From: Acidobacteriota bacterium
GTDB taxonomy: Bacteria; Acidobacteriota; Blastocatellia; Pyrinomonadales; Pyrinomonadaceae
DNA length: 19,862 nt
Reading direction: 5' to 3'
Assembly: GCA_023415725.1 (NCBI GenBank)
Contig: JAEZJR010000006.1
Location: 1 to 19,862 of the forward strand
Shown here: positions 13,801-19,862 of the stretch, in pieces
Layout: each line of letters starts with the position of its first letter
Numbering within the stretch: the first letter of the stretch is position 1
Notes under the pieces: model-generated
The model's database searches: none
The model's input: the letters and a program-made list of their open reading frames with translations, nothing else
Told to the model about the DNA's origin: nothing
Translations under genes and position numbers: made by a program

Positions 13801-14132
13801 GCGAGTTCATGCCCGGCGTGTATGAGAATTGGGCCGACGAACGTCGGAGCTACTACACCGAACAATCGGCGCGCGTCACCGGAGCCCTAGCGAAACTCTC
13901 CCTCGCCGAACGCCGCTTCGCCGAGGCGCAGCGCTACGCGGCGGAATCGCTGAAACTCGACCCCTTCCGCGAGGACATGCACCGCCTCACCCTCAAGGTA
14001 CTCGCCGCCCAGAACAAACTCCCCGCCGCCAAAAAACACTACAACGAAATGCGCTCGATGCTCCGCTCCGAACTCGGCGTCGAAGGCTCCCCCGAAACCC
14101 TCCGCCTTGCCGCTGAACTCGGGCTCGAGTGA
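10881..14132 (+). CDS. MalT-like ATPase / TPR transcriptional regulator with C-terminal SARP-type wHTH and BTAD
   Basis: A 1083-residue signal-responsive transcription activator. Order of parts: STAND ATPase (about 1-345) with Walker A ADAGCGKTT (44-52), Walker B LILVLDDYHH (133-142), THGWVTGLQL (226-235) and the family motif YRFHPLFREFL (333-343); a long helical TPR region (about 370-800); an OmpR/SARP-type winged helix (about 832-930, INLLGPVEIFRD...TRRARDIFCYI...LIDTFWPE...NFHPTISHIRKAL...YQLNP); and a bacterial transcriptional activator domain (about 935-1080, YRGEFMPGVYENWADERR...LDPFREDMHRL...KKHYNEM). In AfsR-type SARPs the DNA-binding part is N-terminal; here it is C-terminal, where MalT has a LuxR helix-turn-helix. 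The ATG at 10881 has only a poor Shine-Dalgarno. The ligand sensed by the TPR region is unknown. The CTCAAG elements are its most likely targets. Confidence 0.92.
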   Translation: MQRPGLFLKTKLMPPRPVTDLLERPRLTEALKANLESPVTLVAADAGCGKTTLVAEFVRSQDRPVVWYQLDHTDADPVVFLGYVARGIRSAVPEFGEAVFDYLAEANEDLLRFPERAADLLINEILQSVEQPLILVLDDYHHIGADTPVHRIVDRVLQYSSDLVHVMITTRDLPPLAMMKRRAQSAVRVLTRDDLLFTDEEVRELFRNTLGVSLDDRQVAEYRDRTHGWVTGLQLVRQAAEEEKLAAGGTVDLVEMLRRTERDIFDYFAEEVFSRESEGTRALMLSLSLLESLPLELCSMLFREHRCAAVLPELSQRNVFLTVAGDGRAGEEYRFHPLFREFLLRRLRSEVGREGVASERNRIASVLLDAGLWEQAMPFLLDAENFDEAARIIAEHGAELIDAGALLTLDTFTKRIPEASLERHPAALLHTAEVARIRGDMDRAAGLLRRAVELMEGGVDLEGEAEALHSLASIARRRGRLNEALGLLDRAEKTAAPGSETLMKCANTRGLCLISNGNSQEAEQQFRFALELAERLGNKQYQRLIMHNLALPPGFRGDFGEALRWFRRIFRDGDDGKQLPQEAIGHLNVARLHLYRGEFEATAQHLERSLELCQIFDLRLLRPEVFEAYANYYRETGDEAHAEEFYERAAKAYDDAEIDITTKELNEERARFLLRRGDTLRARALLESLIAARTERGETDRTLTPRLALASVDVAEKRFDGLKERLSELVDEFRQRDHYFDEVNAALLLAETYLCGGNENEAVPLVNRVLDLSARFDYDFWLRREIRRYPSLFSIEEITERLPADLRGELSAPAETEPHPAAASIVEAPVTDLTINLLGPVEIFRDRSNPFAADAWTTRRARDIFCYIATSRHRRVAKDVLIDTFWPEEDPAVVEKNFHPTISHIRKALNSRQTLKQNFLVFRDGAYQLNPDLTYLIEAEEFDRLVADAEAAKREKDNARLRSSLEDAHRLYRGEFMPGVYENWADERRSYYTEQSARVTGALAKLSLAERRFAEAQRYAAESLKLDPFREDMHRLTLKVLAAQNKLPAAKKHYNEMRSMLRSELGVEGSPETLRLAAELGLE

Positions 14133-14529
14133 ACCGGAGCAAAAACGCGAGGCAGCCGCGCCCGGGCGAAGGGTAAAAGAAAACTCTGGCGCGACGAGGT
14201 GTGCGATATCTCTGTCTAGCGCTCCTGCCGTTCTTGGGAAACACCTCTCTGATGTCGAAATCCTCCCGAGCCAACGGCACGATCAGAGTTTTTTCCGGTC
14301 TTTCCCAAAGGAAAACCATTATAGAAATTCCTGTGAAAAAGCTCTTGAAGTTTTTTGAAAGTGTTATACGATACTCGCCTACTTGAGCAGTTCATGACAC
14401 GCTGAGCCATCACGACTTGGCGCGGTAGCGAGGTAACCTCAGGATCGATTTCCGCTCGTTCACGGGACGGGCATAGCCCCGGACGACGTGCGGCGAAACG
14501 ACTGAAAATTCATAAACGAGGTGAGATTT
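14133..14529 (+). other. Intergenic region, no gene recognised
   Basis: These 397 nt hold no convincing gene: the small open frames in it lack ribosome binding sites and recognisable products. A weak sigma70-like promoter candidate, TTGAAG (14345-14350), 16 bp, TACGAT (14367-14372), points toward the gene at 14530 and would give a leader of about 150 nt. A perfect palindrome GAGGTAACCTC lies at 14430-14440. There is no obvious terminator for the regulator gene. Confidence 0.4.
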
Positions 14530-15372
14530 ATGAAGAAGACACTCCTGATCCTTTCGCTCCTTTCGATTTGCGCAGCAATCGCTCCCGCCCAATCAGCGAC
14601 GAACAAGACGGCCGAAACGTCGGTTGCCTCCGACAAGAACATCGAACAAACCATCATGCGGCTGTTTCGCGAAGTGGACGAGGCCGAGGGACGCGCTGAC
14701 GTTGCCCGTCTGGACCAAATGTTCGTGGATGGCGCGTTCATGACATTCCCCGACGGCAGCGTAATTAGCAAGACGCAGTACTTGAACTACTGGAAGACGA
14801 ATCCGCTGAAGACGAAATTCGAGTACAAATACGAAGACGTTAAGATCTTAGCGAATGGCGTCACCGCCGTTCTCAGCTGCCGGTGGACAGCCACGCCCAT
14901 CGGGGGACAGGATGAACAGTTCGGCCCGTACCAGGTCACTTCCACCTGGACGAAGCAAGGCGGCACGTGGAAGACCACAACGTTCCACGCCAGCAACGCC
15001 CGGACCACAAGCGGGCCGCACGAGCTAATCGAGCAAAAAGAGAAAGCGACATGGGACCTACTCAAGAAGAAGAAATACGATGAGTGGATCGCCACGCTCG
15101 CTGAAAACTACCATGCCGAGTATGCCGAAGGAACGGTTGACAGAAAAAAGGAGATCGAGATGGCCAAAATTCTTGAGTTGGCCGACTACACGATCTCGGA
15201 CATGAACGTCACATTTCCCTCGGCCGATTCGGCCACCGTTACCTACAAGATCGATCTGCGTGGAAAATCCGGCAGTCAGGACATCAGCGGGAAATACGAC
15301 ACCACCTCCGTCTGGACAAAAACGAACGGTCAGTGGCTTTTCCTCATGAACAGGATGATCGCGATGAAATGA
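14530..15372 (+). CDS. Secreted protein with two NTF2-like (SnoaL/DUF4440-type) domains
   Basis: A 280-residue exported protein. A signal peptide (about 1-21, LLILSLLSICAAIAPAQS) is followed by two copies of a cone-shaped NTF2-like fold. The first (about 35-155) reads IEQTIMRLFREVDEAEGRAD...LDQMFVDGAFMTFPDG...YLNYWK...VTSTWTKQGGTWK. The second (about 160-280) reads EQKEKATWDLLKKKKYDEWIATLAENYHAEYAEG...YDTTSVWTKTNGQWLFLMNRM. Each ends in the usual W.k..g.W strands. Such domains bind small ligands or act as stand-alone enzymes, and no catalytic residues can be assigned. The ATG at 14530 is chosen because GAGGTG lies 7 nt upstream; a GTG at 14521 would overlap that site. The gene stands alone. 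Confidence 0.85.
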   Translation: MKKTLLILSLLSICAAIAPAQSATNKTAETSVASDKNIEQTIMRLFREVDEAEGRADVARLDQMFVDGAFMTFPDGSVISKTQYLNYWKTNPLKTKFEYKYEDVKILANGVTAVLSCRWTATPIGGQDEQFGPYQVTSTWTKQGGTWKTTTFHASNARTTSGPHELIEQKEKATWDLLKKKKYDEWIATLAENYHAEYAEGTVDRKKEIEMAKILELADYTISDMNVTFPSADSATVTYKIDLRGKSGSQDISGKYDTTSVWTKTNGQWLFLMNRMIAMK

Positions 15373-15802
15373 TCGATAACGTGACCGCGGTGGGCCGGTA
15401 TTCGGAACGAATTTCCAAACGACGATTTCGACCTGCCCCCCGCGGGAAGCACTTTCACGAAGGCGCCAGATACCGCGCCGAACGCCGACGGCTCATCAAA
15501 TCCTCATCCCGCTACACTTGACCCCCAATGACCGCGACGACACTGAGCGGTACCATACCTGTCCGCTTTACGAGCGGTCAAAAAGACCGATTTTGTACTG
15601 ATTTTATCGGGGCTGCACGATTGTGAAACAGTGTTTAACGATCGAATATTGGCTCTTTTTGTGGAATACCCCTGCCCTTACGCCTATCCTTCCCTACATC
15701 GAGATTTGGCACCCGGCTTGCTACTTTCGACGGCACACAGGAACGACATTGGTAACGCTCGGAAGGCAAGATCAGAATCCACCAGAACGGGGAGGAGTAT
15801 TT
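15373..15802 (+). other. Intergenic region, no gene recognised
   Basis: These 430 nt contain no convincing gene. A short hairpin CGGTC-AAAAA-GACCG (15575-15589) followed by ATTTTG could act as a weak terminator for the upstream gene. GATTTT occurs twice with 11-bp spacing at about 15589-15605, which may be chance. A faint promoter-like pair TTGTGA (15621-15626) and GAATAT (15644-15649) points to the gene at 15803. The open frame running into that gene from 15623 has no ribosome binding site and is not supported. Confidence 0.35.
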
Positions 15803-16060
15803 ATGGCCAGCTTCGTATTGCAGAACGTTTTTCAGAATTTGAGATCGGGAGAGAATGGTCTGGACGAGAAGGTTTTCGGTAAAAAGCTGGGGCTCGTCTC
15901 ACGCCTTTTCGGCTGCCAGCACCGGCGGGTCACACGTCCTTTCGGCTCGGGCGGATCCGCGTATCTCAGCTGCATCGAATGCGGAGCCAGGAAGCACTTC
16001 GACACGAAGACCCTGGAAACTTCAAAACACTTCTACTCCGCCCCCTCGATCCAGGCGTAA
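15803..16060 (+). CDS. Small zinc-ribbon-like protein
   Basis: An 85-residue cytoplasmic protein of unknown function. The centre has the pattern FGCQHRRVTRPF, then about 8 residues, then YLSCIECGARKHFD: a Cys-x-His pair followed by a CxxC pair, which looks like a zinc knuckle. The N-terminal third (SFVLQNVFQNL...LDEKVFGKKLGLVSRLFG) is probably helical. I set the start at ATG 15803 because a near-perfect Shine-Dalgarno (GGGGAGGAG, about 15788-15796) lies 6-7 nt upstream. The same frame is open from 15623 but that part looks non-coding. A strong terminator follows 26 nt after the stop. I cannot say whether it binds DNA, RNA or protein. Confidence 0.8.
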   Translation: MASFVLQNVFQNLRSGENGLDEKVFGKKLGLVSRLFGCQHRRVTRPFGSGGSAYLSCIECGARKHFDTKTLETSKHFYSAPSIQA

Positions 16061-16085
16061 GCCGCGAGATTGTGGGATTTGGGAG

Positions 16086-16121
16086 CGCCGACGCAAGAAA
16101 AACGTCGGCGATTTTTTTATT
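16086..16121 (+). terminator. Intrinsic terminator after the 85-residue zinc-ribbon gene
   Basis: A perfect 8-bp stem CGCCGACG (16086-16093) / CGTCGGCG (16103-16110) with a 9-nt loop, followed by ATTTTTTTATT. It serves the plus strand. Its T-tract overlaps the stop codon of the convergent 44-residue gene. Confidence 0.93.
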
Positions 16122-16254
16122 AACTTTTACGGTCCTTTTCTTTCGGTTTAGTCTCCTTCCCTGCTCCCGCGATCTTGTAGATCGGGTCGCCGTTCTTATC
16201 GACATCCGGGACCTTATCGAGTTCTTTCTTCTTCTTTTTGTCTTTGATTATCAT
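16120..16254 (-). CDS. 44-residue lysine-rich small protein
   Basis: A short gene encoding 44 residues that begins MIIKDKKKKKELDKV, has a central PDVDKNGDPIYKIAGAG and ends KETKPKEKDRKS. It is highly charged with about 14 Lys and no hydrophobic segment or cysteine, so it should be soluble and basic, perhaps disordered. Support for translation is good: AGGAGG lies about 6 nt before the ATG and a -10-like TATACT (complement of 16273-16278) lies 18 nt before the ATG. The stop TAA is at 16120-16122, convergent with the terminator of the neighbouring gene. I recognise no family. It is divergent from the second subtilase and shares the upstream region holding elements C and D. Nucleic-acid binding is only a guess from composition. 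Confidence 0.72.
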   Translation of the reverse strand: MIIKDKKKKKELDKVPDVDKNGDPIYKIAGAGKETKPKEKDRKS

Positions 16255-16299
16255 TCCGTCCCTCCTCTGTTGAGTATACATCCCCGCCCTTACCCGTTT

Positions 16300-16316
16300 C
16301 TCAAGTTTCCCTCAAG
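16300..16316 (+). promoter_or_regulatory. CTCAAG direct-repeat element C
   Basis: CTCAAGTTTCCCTCAAG, with hexamers at 16300 and 16311. It lies 33 bp (three 11-bp steps) upstream of element D in the same orientation, so all four half-sites are in helical phase. It also lies about 20 bp upstream of the -10-like TATACT of the divergent 44-residue gene and might influence it. Confidence 0.65.
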
Positions 16317-16332
16317 TGCCCGGAAAACCGCC

Positions 16333-16349
16333 CTCAAGTCTTTCTCAAA
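16333..16349 (+). promoter_or_regulatory. CTCAAG direct-repeat element D with adjacent -10
   Basis: CTCAAGTCTTTCTCAAA, with half-sites at 16333 and 16344 (the last ends in A instead of G). A -10-like TATTTA (16356-16361) begins 12 bases after the proximal half-site. Thus the element replaces the -35 region of the subtilase promoter, the placement expected for an activator site. Confidence 0.65.
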
Positions 16350-16410
16350 CCTCTTTATTTAGACTGTCCGACAAATAGTTCCCATAACTTCACGGACAGG
16401 AGACAACGAG

Positions 16411-18939
16411 GTGAATCTCATTTCTGGCAACAAGATCAAACGGGCAGTTTCCTCCCTTTTATTGGCGGCCGCCGTCGTGATGACGTGCGTCGGAGCACAG
16501 GCGGCGAACCTGGCTCCGGCCCTTTCGTCGAAGTTGGCCGGCGTCGCCGACAACGTCGAGGTCGGGATGGTGATCGTGGCCTTCAACACGAACAGCGGGC
16601 TGAAGGACAGCCATCTGAACATCCTGCGCGGCATCGGCATCAATGCGGGTTATACGTATCCCACACTCGGTATGGCCGCGATGCCGATGACCGCAGGACA
16701 GGAGCGGCTTCTCAAGAACAATCCTGAGGTCCGGTCGCTGTGGTCCAACGACCGGCTCTATTACTACATGCACCAGGCCCGCGTGGTGGGCGGGGTTGCC
16801 CGGGTGCAGTCCGACGCGGCGATGACCTTGCGCAACGGTGGCATGCCCGTCTCCGGTGCCGGCGATTTCTCCGTTATGGTGATCGATTCGGGTGTCGACG
16901 CGACGCACGGCGACCTCCCGTTCGGCACCAAGGTGATCCAGAACGTGCAGACGCCGGTGGCCGCGGGTACGCTTCCCGGCTTCACCCCGCACGTCTCCAT
17001 CGAGAACGTCCCCAACACTGACCAGACCGTCGGCCACGGCACACACTGTGCGGGGATCATCGGCGGAACCGGCCTTCGAAGCGGGGGTATCTACACGGGC
17101 GTAGCTCCGGGAGCGAAGCTGATCGGGGCGGGGTTGGGCGCGGGCCTTTTCGTCATCAACGGCCTCGCCGCGTGGGAATGGGCACTGACGAATCAGTACC
17201 GTTACAACATCCGCGTCATCTCGAACAGTTACGGCGGGAGCGGTGCGTTCGACCCGACGAACCCGATCACGATCGCGTCGAAGATGGCCTACGACCGGAA
17301 CATCACGGTCGTCTTCGCAGCCGGCAACGACGGCCCGACCAAGGACACCTACAACACCTACGCTAAGGCCCCATGGGTGATCGGTGTTGCCGCCGGTTCC
17401 AAAGAGGGGGATCTCGCTGACTTCTCTTCCCGCGGTGTCCGCCGCGAGGAGCGTCTTTCGAACGACGATCCGGACGACGACTACAACGCCCCGACGATCA
17501 CCGCACCGGGCACGGGCCGGATATATGACACCAACGCCGGCAAGTTCACGGCGGCGATGGTTTCGACCCGTTCAACCGTGAATATCACCGCGAACGGCCT
17601 GACCGACGATGCGGAACTTCCCGTTTCGGCGATACCGTTCTACACGCAGATCTCCGGCACCTCGATGGCGACGCCGTTCATTTCCGGCGTGGTCGCTCTG
17701 ATGCTCGACGCCGACCCGACGCTCACCCCCGATGAGATCAAGTCGATCCTGACGAACACCGCCAGCAAGATGGTCGGCCGGGAGGAATGGGAAGTAGGGG
17801 CCGGCTTCGTGAACGCACACGCTGCGGTCGACAAGGTATTCAACCGCGGCAAGGCTTACCGCAATATTCAGGAGTACAGCTTCAACGCCAACTTCAGCGA
17901 AGAGCGTGCTCCGACCCAGAACTTCAACATCAACTACGATCCTTCGGTCTCGGGCCCCGATTCGACGAATGCTTACCGTTTCACGGTCCAGCCGGATATG
18001 AACGTACTTGACGCTTTCGCTACGGCAGACGCGGTCGGCGATCAGGAGGTGGGGAATCTCGTAGGGATCAGGTTGACGAGCCCGTCCGGTGCGAGCTATT
18101 CGAGCGGCATCAACACGCCGGTTATCGGTTCGCTTAATCGCCAGATCGTGGTGAAGAACCCGGAACCGGGCGAGTGGGTGCTTGAGGTTCGCGGGGCGAA
18201 CGGGTTGACGGCCGCTCCCGGCGTTACTTCCCCGCAGCAGCTGGCATTGCCCGGACCGGTGAACGGGACGATATCGCAATCGCGTTTCATCCTGCCCGCG
18301 ATCGCCGACATTCAGGGACACGCGAAACAGGCCGCGATCGAACTCGCACTCAAGAGCCGCTACATCGACACCTACTCGGACGGCACGTTCAGGCCGGACG
18401 CCACGGTCACCCGAGAGGATCTCGCCCGATCGCTCGCCCTGAACACCAGCCTGCGTCAGGGGCTCGGGGCATCCGGGAAGTTCAGTGATGTCAGCGGGGA
18501 CCTGAGGCTGTTCAGCGAATACGTCACGGCCAAAGGATCCACAAATCGCGATTTCGATTTCACGCCGACAGGGATGGTGACCGCTTCGAGCGGCTTGTTC
18601 AACCCGTCTGGGAGTGTCAGCCGGCTCGACCTGGCCGTGGCGTTGGTCAAGGCGCTCGGGCACGACGCACAAGCCAAATCTTTGGCCGGAACGACCGTGA
18701 CATACCAGGGCACCGCAATCACCGACAATATTCAGATTCCGTCCGCACTGCGAGGCTACGTGCAGCTTGCATTGGATAAGGGGATCTTCTCAGCATTCCC
18801 GTCAGAGGTAAGGCAGACGGGTCCGGGGCAGTTCGTGGTGGTGCCTGGGCCGCGGTTCGAACCCGCGACCACGGTGACGCGAGGGAACCTGGCCGAAACG
18901 CTCATCAAATATCGCCAGCTCTTCTCTACAGGCGGCTGA
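16411..18939 (+). CDS. Secreted subtilase (S8) with SLH-like C-terminus
   Basis: An 842-residue exported serine protease, paralogous to the protein at 5842-8835 but without the octapeptide array. A signal peptide (about 1-32, SSLLLAAAVVMTCVGAQAA) is followed by an I9-like propeptide (about 48-118, VGMVIVAFNTNSG...EVRSLWSNDRLYY) and the S8 domain (about 150-470). The triad is Asp159 in MVIDSGVDATHGD, His209 in GHGTHCAG and Ser418 in SGTSMATP, with Asn306 in FAAGNDG. A beta-rich P-domain-like region (about 500-620) and SLH-like repeats (about 635-842, e.g. YIDTYSDGTFRPDATVTREDLARSL) complete it. The GTG at 16411 has AGGAG 8 nt upstream. Elements C and D and a -10 lie 50-110 bp upstream, so regulation by the SARP-type regulator is likely. 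Surface attachment through SLH domains is inferred from family knowledge. Confidence 0.94.
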   Translation: MNLISGNKIKRAVSSLLLAAAVVMTCVGAQAANLAPALSSKLAGVADNVEVGMVIVAFNTNSGLKDSHLNILRGIGINAGYTYPTLGMAAMPMTAGQERLLKNNPEVRSLWSNDRLYYYMHQARVVGGVARVQSDAAMTLRNGGMPVSGAGDFSVMVIDSGVDATHGDLPFGTKVIQNVQTPVAAGTLPGFTPHVSIENVPNTDQTVGHGTHCAGIIGGTGLRSGGIYTGVAPGAKLIGAGLGAGLFVINGLAAWEWALTNQYRYNIRVISNSYGGSGAFDPTNPITIASKMAYDRNITVVFAAGNDGPTKDTYNTYAKAPWVIGVAAGSKEGDLADFSSRGVRREERLSNDDPDDDYNAPTITAPGTGRIYDTNAGKFTAAMVSTRSTVNITANGLTDDAELPVSAIPFYTQISGTSMATPFISGVVALMLDADPTLTPDEIKSILTNTASKMVGREEWEVGAGFVNAHAAVDKVFNRGKAYRNIQEYSFNANFSEERAPTQNFNINYDPSVSGPDSTNAYRFTVQPDMNVLDAFATADAVGDQEVGNLVGIRLTSPSGASYSSGINTPVIGSLNRQIVVKNPEPGEWVLEVRGANGLTAAPGVTSPQQLALPGPVNGTISQSRFILPAIADIQGHAKQAAIELALKSRYIDTYSDGTFRPDATVTREDLARSLALNTSLRQGLGASGKFSDVSGDLRLFSEYVTAKGSTNRDFDFTPTGMVTASSGLFNPSGSVSRLDLAVALVKALGHDAQAKSLAGTTVTYQGTAITDNIQIPSALRGYVQLALDKGIFSAFPSEVRQTGPGQFVVVPGPRFEPATTVTRGNLAETLIKYRQLFSTGG

Positions 18940-18991
18940 AAAGGGGGGCTTCCTCATCGCAGGGCGTGGAGGAAGAGCAAACGTCGACTCG

Positions 18992-19034
18992 ATAAAAATG
19001 GCCGCTTCCGAACAGGAAGCGGCCATTGTTTTTG
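18992..19034. terminator. Bidirectional intrinsic terminator between the subtilase and rpoC
   Basis: A perfect 13-bp stem AATGGCCGCTTCC (18997-19009) / GGAAGCGGCCATT (19015-19027) with a 5-nt loop. The plus-strand tail is GTTTTTG; the minus-strand tail is TTTTTATC. It therefore ends transcripts from both convergent genes. Confidence 0.95.
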
Positions 19035-19050
19035 ATGGTTGTTGTGCTCT

Positions 19051-19862
19051 TTAGAGTTCGTCGTCGTCGAGATCGATCTTCATCGCCTCGTCGATATCGA
19101 ATTCCTCGCCTTCCTCGACTTCGAGTGCGTCATCTTCCATCTCGCCCTCTTCGCCGAAGCCGTCCATATCGCCGTCGCCGACGCCCGGGACGTTACCGAA
19201 GACCGGGAGATCGAGCCCGCCGCGGATCGTTTCGATCTCATCGAACTCGTCCGCCTCCTTGCGGTTCTCGGTCGCATCCGGGGCAACCAGCACGTTGCGG
19301 TAATGCTTCATGCCGGTACCGGCCGGGATGAGACGGCCCATGATGACGTTCTCCTTCAGGCCCCGCAGGTAATCCACGCGGCCGGAAATGGCAGCCTCGG
19401 TCAGCACTCGGGTCGTCTCCTGGAAGGAGGCGGCCGAGATGAACGAATCGGTCGAGAGAGACGCTTTCGTGATACCGAGCAGCAGCGGTTCGCCGACGGC
19501 CGGTTTGCCGCCCTCGTCGCGTATGCGTCGGTTCTCGTCGTCGTAACGGAAGCGGTCCACCTGCTCTTCCATGAGGAAATCGGTGTCGCCCACTTCCTTG
19601 ATCTTCACCCAGCGGAGCATCTGACGAACGATCACCTCGATGTGCTTATCGTTGATATTCACACCCTGGAGGCGGTAAACCTCCTGGATCTCGTTGACGA
19701 TGTAATCCTGCAGGGCGTTCGTACCCAAAACACGAAGGATATCGTGCGGGTTCAGCGGGCCGTCCATGAGCGGCTCACCGGCCTTGACGCGGTCGCCCTC
19801 CTGCACGTTGATGTGGGTACCGCGCGGGATGTCGTATTCCCTCTCGGCCCCGTCATCTCCCG
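19051..19862 (-). CDS. rpoC: DNA-directed RNA polymerase subunit beta' (C-terminal part, runs off the window)
   Basis: The last 270 or so residues of the beta' subunit of RNA polymerase. The 5' part lies beyond the right edge of the window, and the frame is open to the last base. Recognisable conserved segments are EREYDIPRGTHINVQEGDRV, HDILRVLGTNALQDYIVNEIQEVYRLQGVNINDKHIEVIVRQML, and the jaw/C-terminal block LLLGITKASLSTDSFISAASFQETTRVLTEAAISG followed by GLKENVIMGRLIPAGTG. The protein then continues with an acidic tail: 29 of the last 68 residues are Asp or Glu, ending IDLDDDEL. It normally follows rpoB, which would lie outside the window. The stop TAA is at 19051-19053, 17 nt before the bidirectional terminator. 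Confidence 0.98.
   Translation of the reverse strand, partial: GDDGAEREYDIPRGTHINVQEGDRVKAGEPLMDGPLNPHDILRVLGTNALQDYIVNEIQEVYRLQGVNINDKHIEVIVRQMLRWVKIKEVGDTDFLMEEQVDRFRYDDENRRIRDEGGKPAVGEPLLLGITKASLSTDSFISAASFQETTRVLTEAAISGRVDYLRGLKENVIMGRLIPAGTGMKHYRNVLVAPDATENRKEADEFDEIETIRGGLDLPVFGNVPGVGDGDMDGFGEEGEMEDDALEVEEGEEFDIDEAMKIDLDDDEL

Noticed and set aside
14344..14361. CTTGAAG...TTGAAAG pair upstream of the NTF2-like gene as a fifth CTCAAG-type element
   Set aside because: The spacing is 10 bp instead of 11 and the half-sites lack the CTTGAG core, so it does not fit the element.
14201..14386. 61-residue plus-strand open frame in the 397-nt gap
   Set aside because: A GTG start without a proper ribosome binding site and no recognisable product; it also spans the likely promoter of the next gene.
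15623..15802. N-terminal 60-residue extension of the zinc-ribbon protein
   Set aside because: The ideal Shine-Dalgarno at about 15788 points to ATG 15803, and the upstream part has non-coding composition.
17572..18672. 366-residue minus-strand frame
   Set aside because: Antisense to the second subtilase, inside its catalytic and C-terminal coding region, with no recognisable domain.

Overview
The window is a GC-rich bacterial chromosomal segment of mostly ordinary, densely packed genes. It contains no phage, insertion sequence, CRISPR array, rRNA or tRNA that I can recognise. Several features suggest an Acidobacteriota-like bacterium, perhaps Blastocatellia/Pyrinomonadales: subtilases ending in SLH-like repeats, a MalT-like regulator ending in a SARP/BTAD output domain, secreted NTF2-like proteins and very acidic RpoC tail. 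That assignment is inference from gene style, not from a marker comparison.

Layout. (1) 46-5646, all on the minus strand: an Hsp20 chaperone, then a tight run of L,D-transpeptidase, small zinc-ribbon protein, formate dehydrogenase alpha subunit (Cys form) and secreted GH5 mannanase-like hydrolase. (2) 5702-8835, minus strand: a 997-residue secreted subtilase. Its pro-region carries 21 copies of the octapeptide GITLTGAD, its C-terminus has SLH-like repeats, and a strong terminator follows. (3) 8975-9844, minus strand: a secreted 289-residue protein with a Gly/Ser/Thr-rich tail. (4) 10012-14132, plus strand: a short STAND/MalT-like ATPase, then a 1083-residue ATPase-TPR-SARP/BTAD regulator. (5) 14530-16060, plus strand: a secreted double NTF2-like protein and an 85-residue zinc-ribbon protein, ended by an intrinsic terminator. 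(6) 16120-16254, minus strand: an undescribed 44-residue lysine-rich small protein with an excellent ribosome binding site. (7) 16411-18939, plus strand: a second SLH-type subtilase. (8) 19051 to the window edge, minus strand: the 3' end of rpoC. A bidirectional terminator separates it from the subtilase.

How they may work together. The most notable structure is a 17-bp element, consensus CTCAAGTNTTYCTCAAG: two CTCAAG half-sites exactly 11 bp apart. It occurs four times in two intergenic regions 6.3 kb apart. Two copies point outward in the divergent region between the 289-residue secreted protein and the ATPase/regulator pair. Two more lie in tandem, 33 bp apart, just upstream of the second subtilase. 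Eleven-bp direct repeats are the usual binding geometry of OmpR/PhoB and SARP winged helices, and a SARP-type output domain is encoded next door. I therefore propose a local regulon: the regulator controls itself, the 289-residue secreted protein, the second subtilase and perhaps the 44-residue protein. The second strong signal is the octapeptide array, whose amino-acid sequence is nearly invariant while its codons have diverged.
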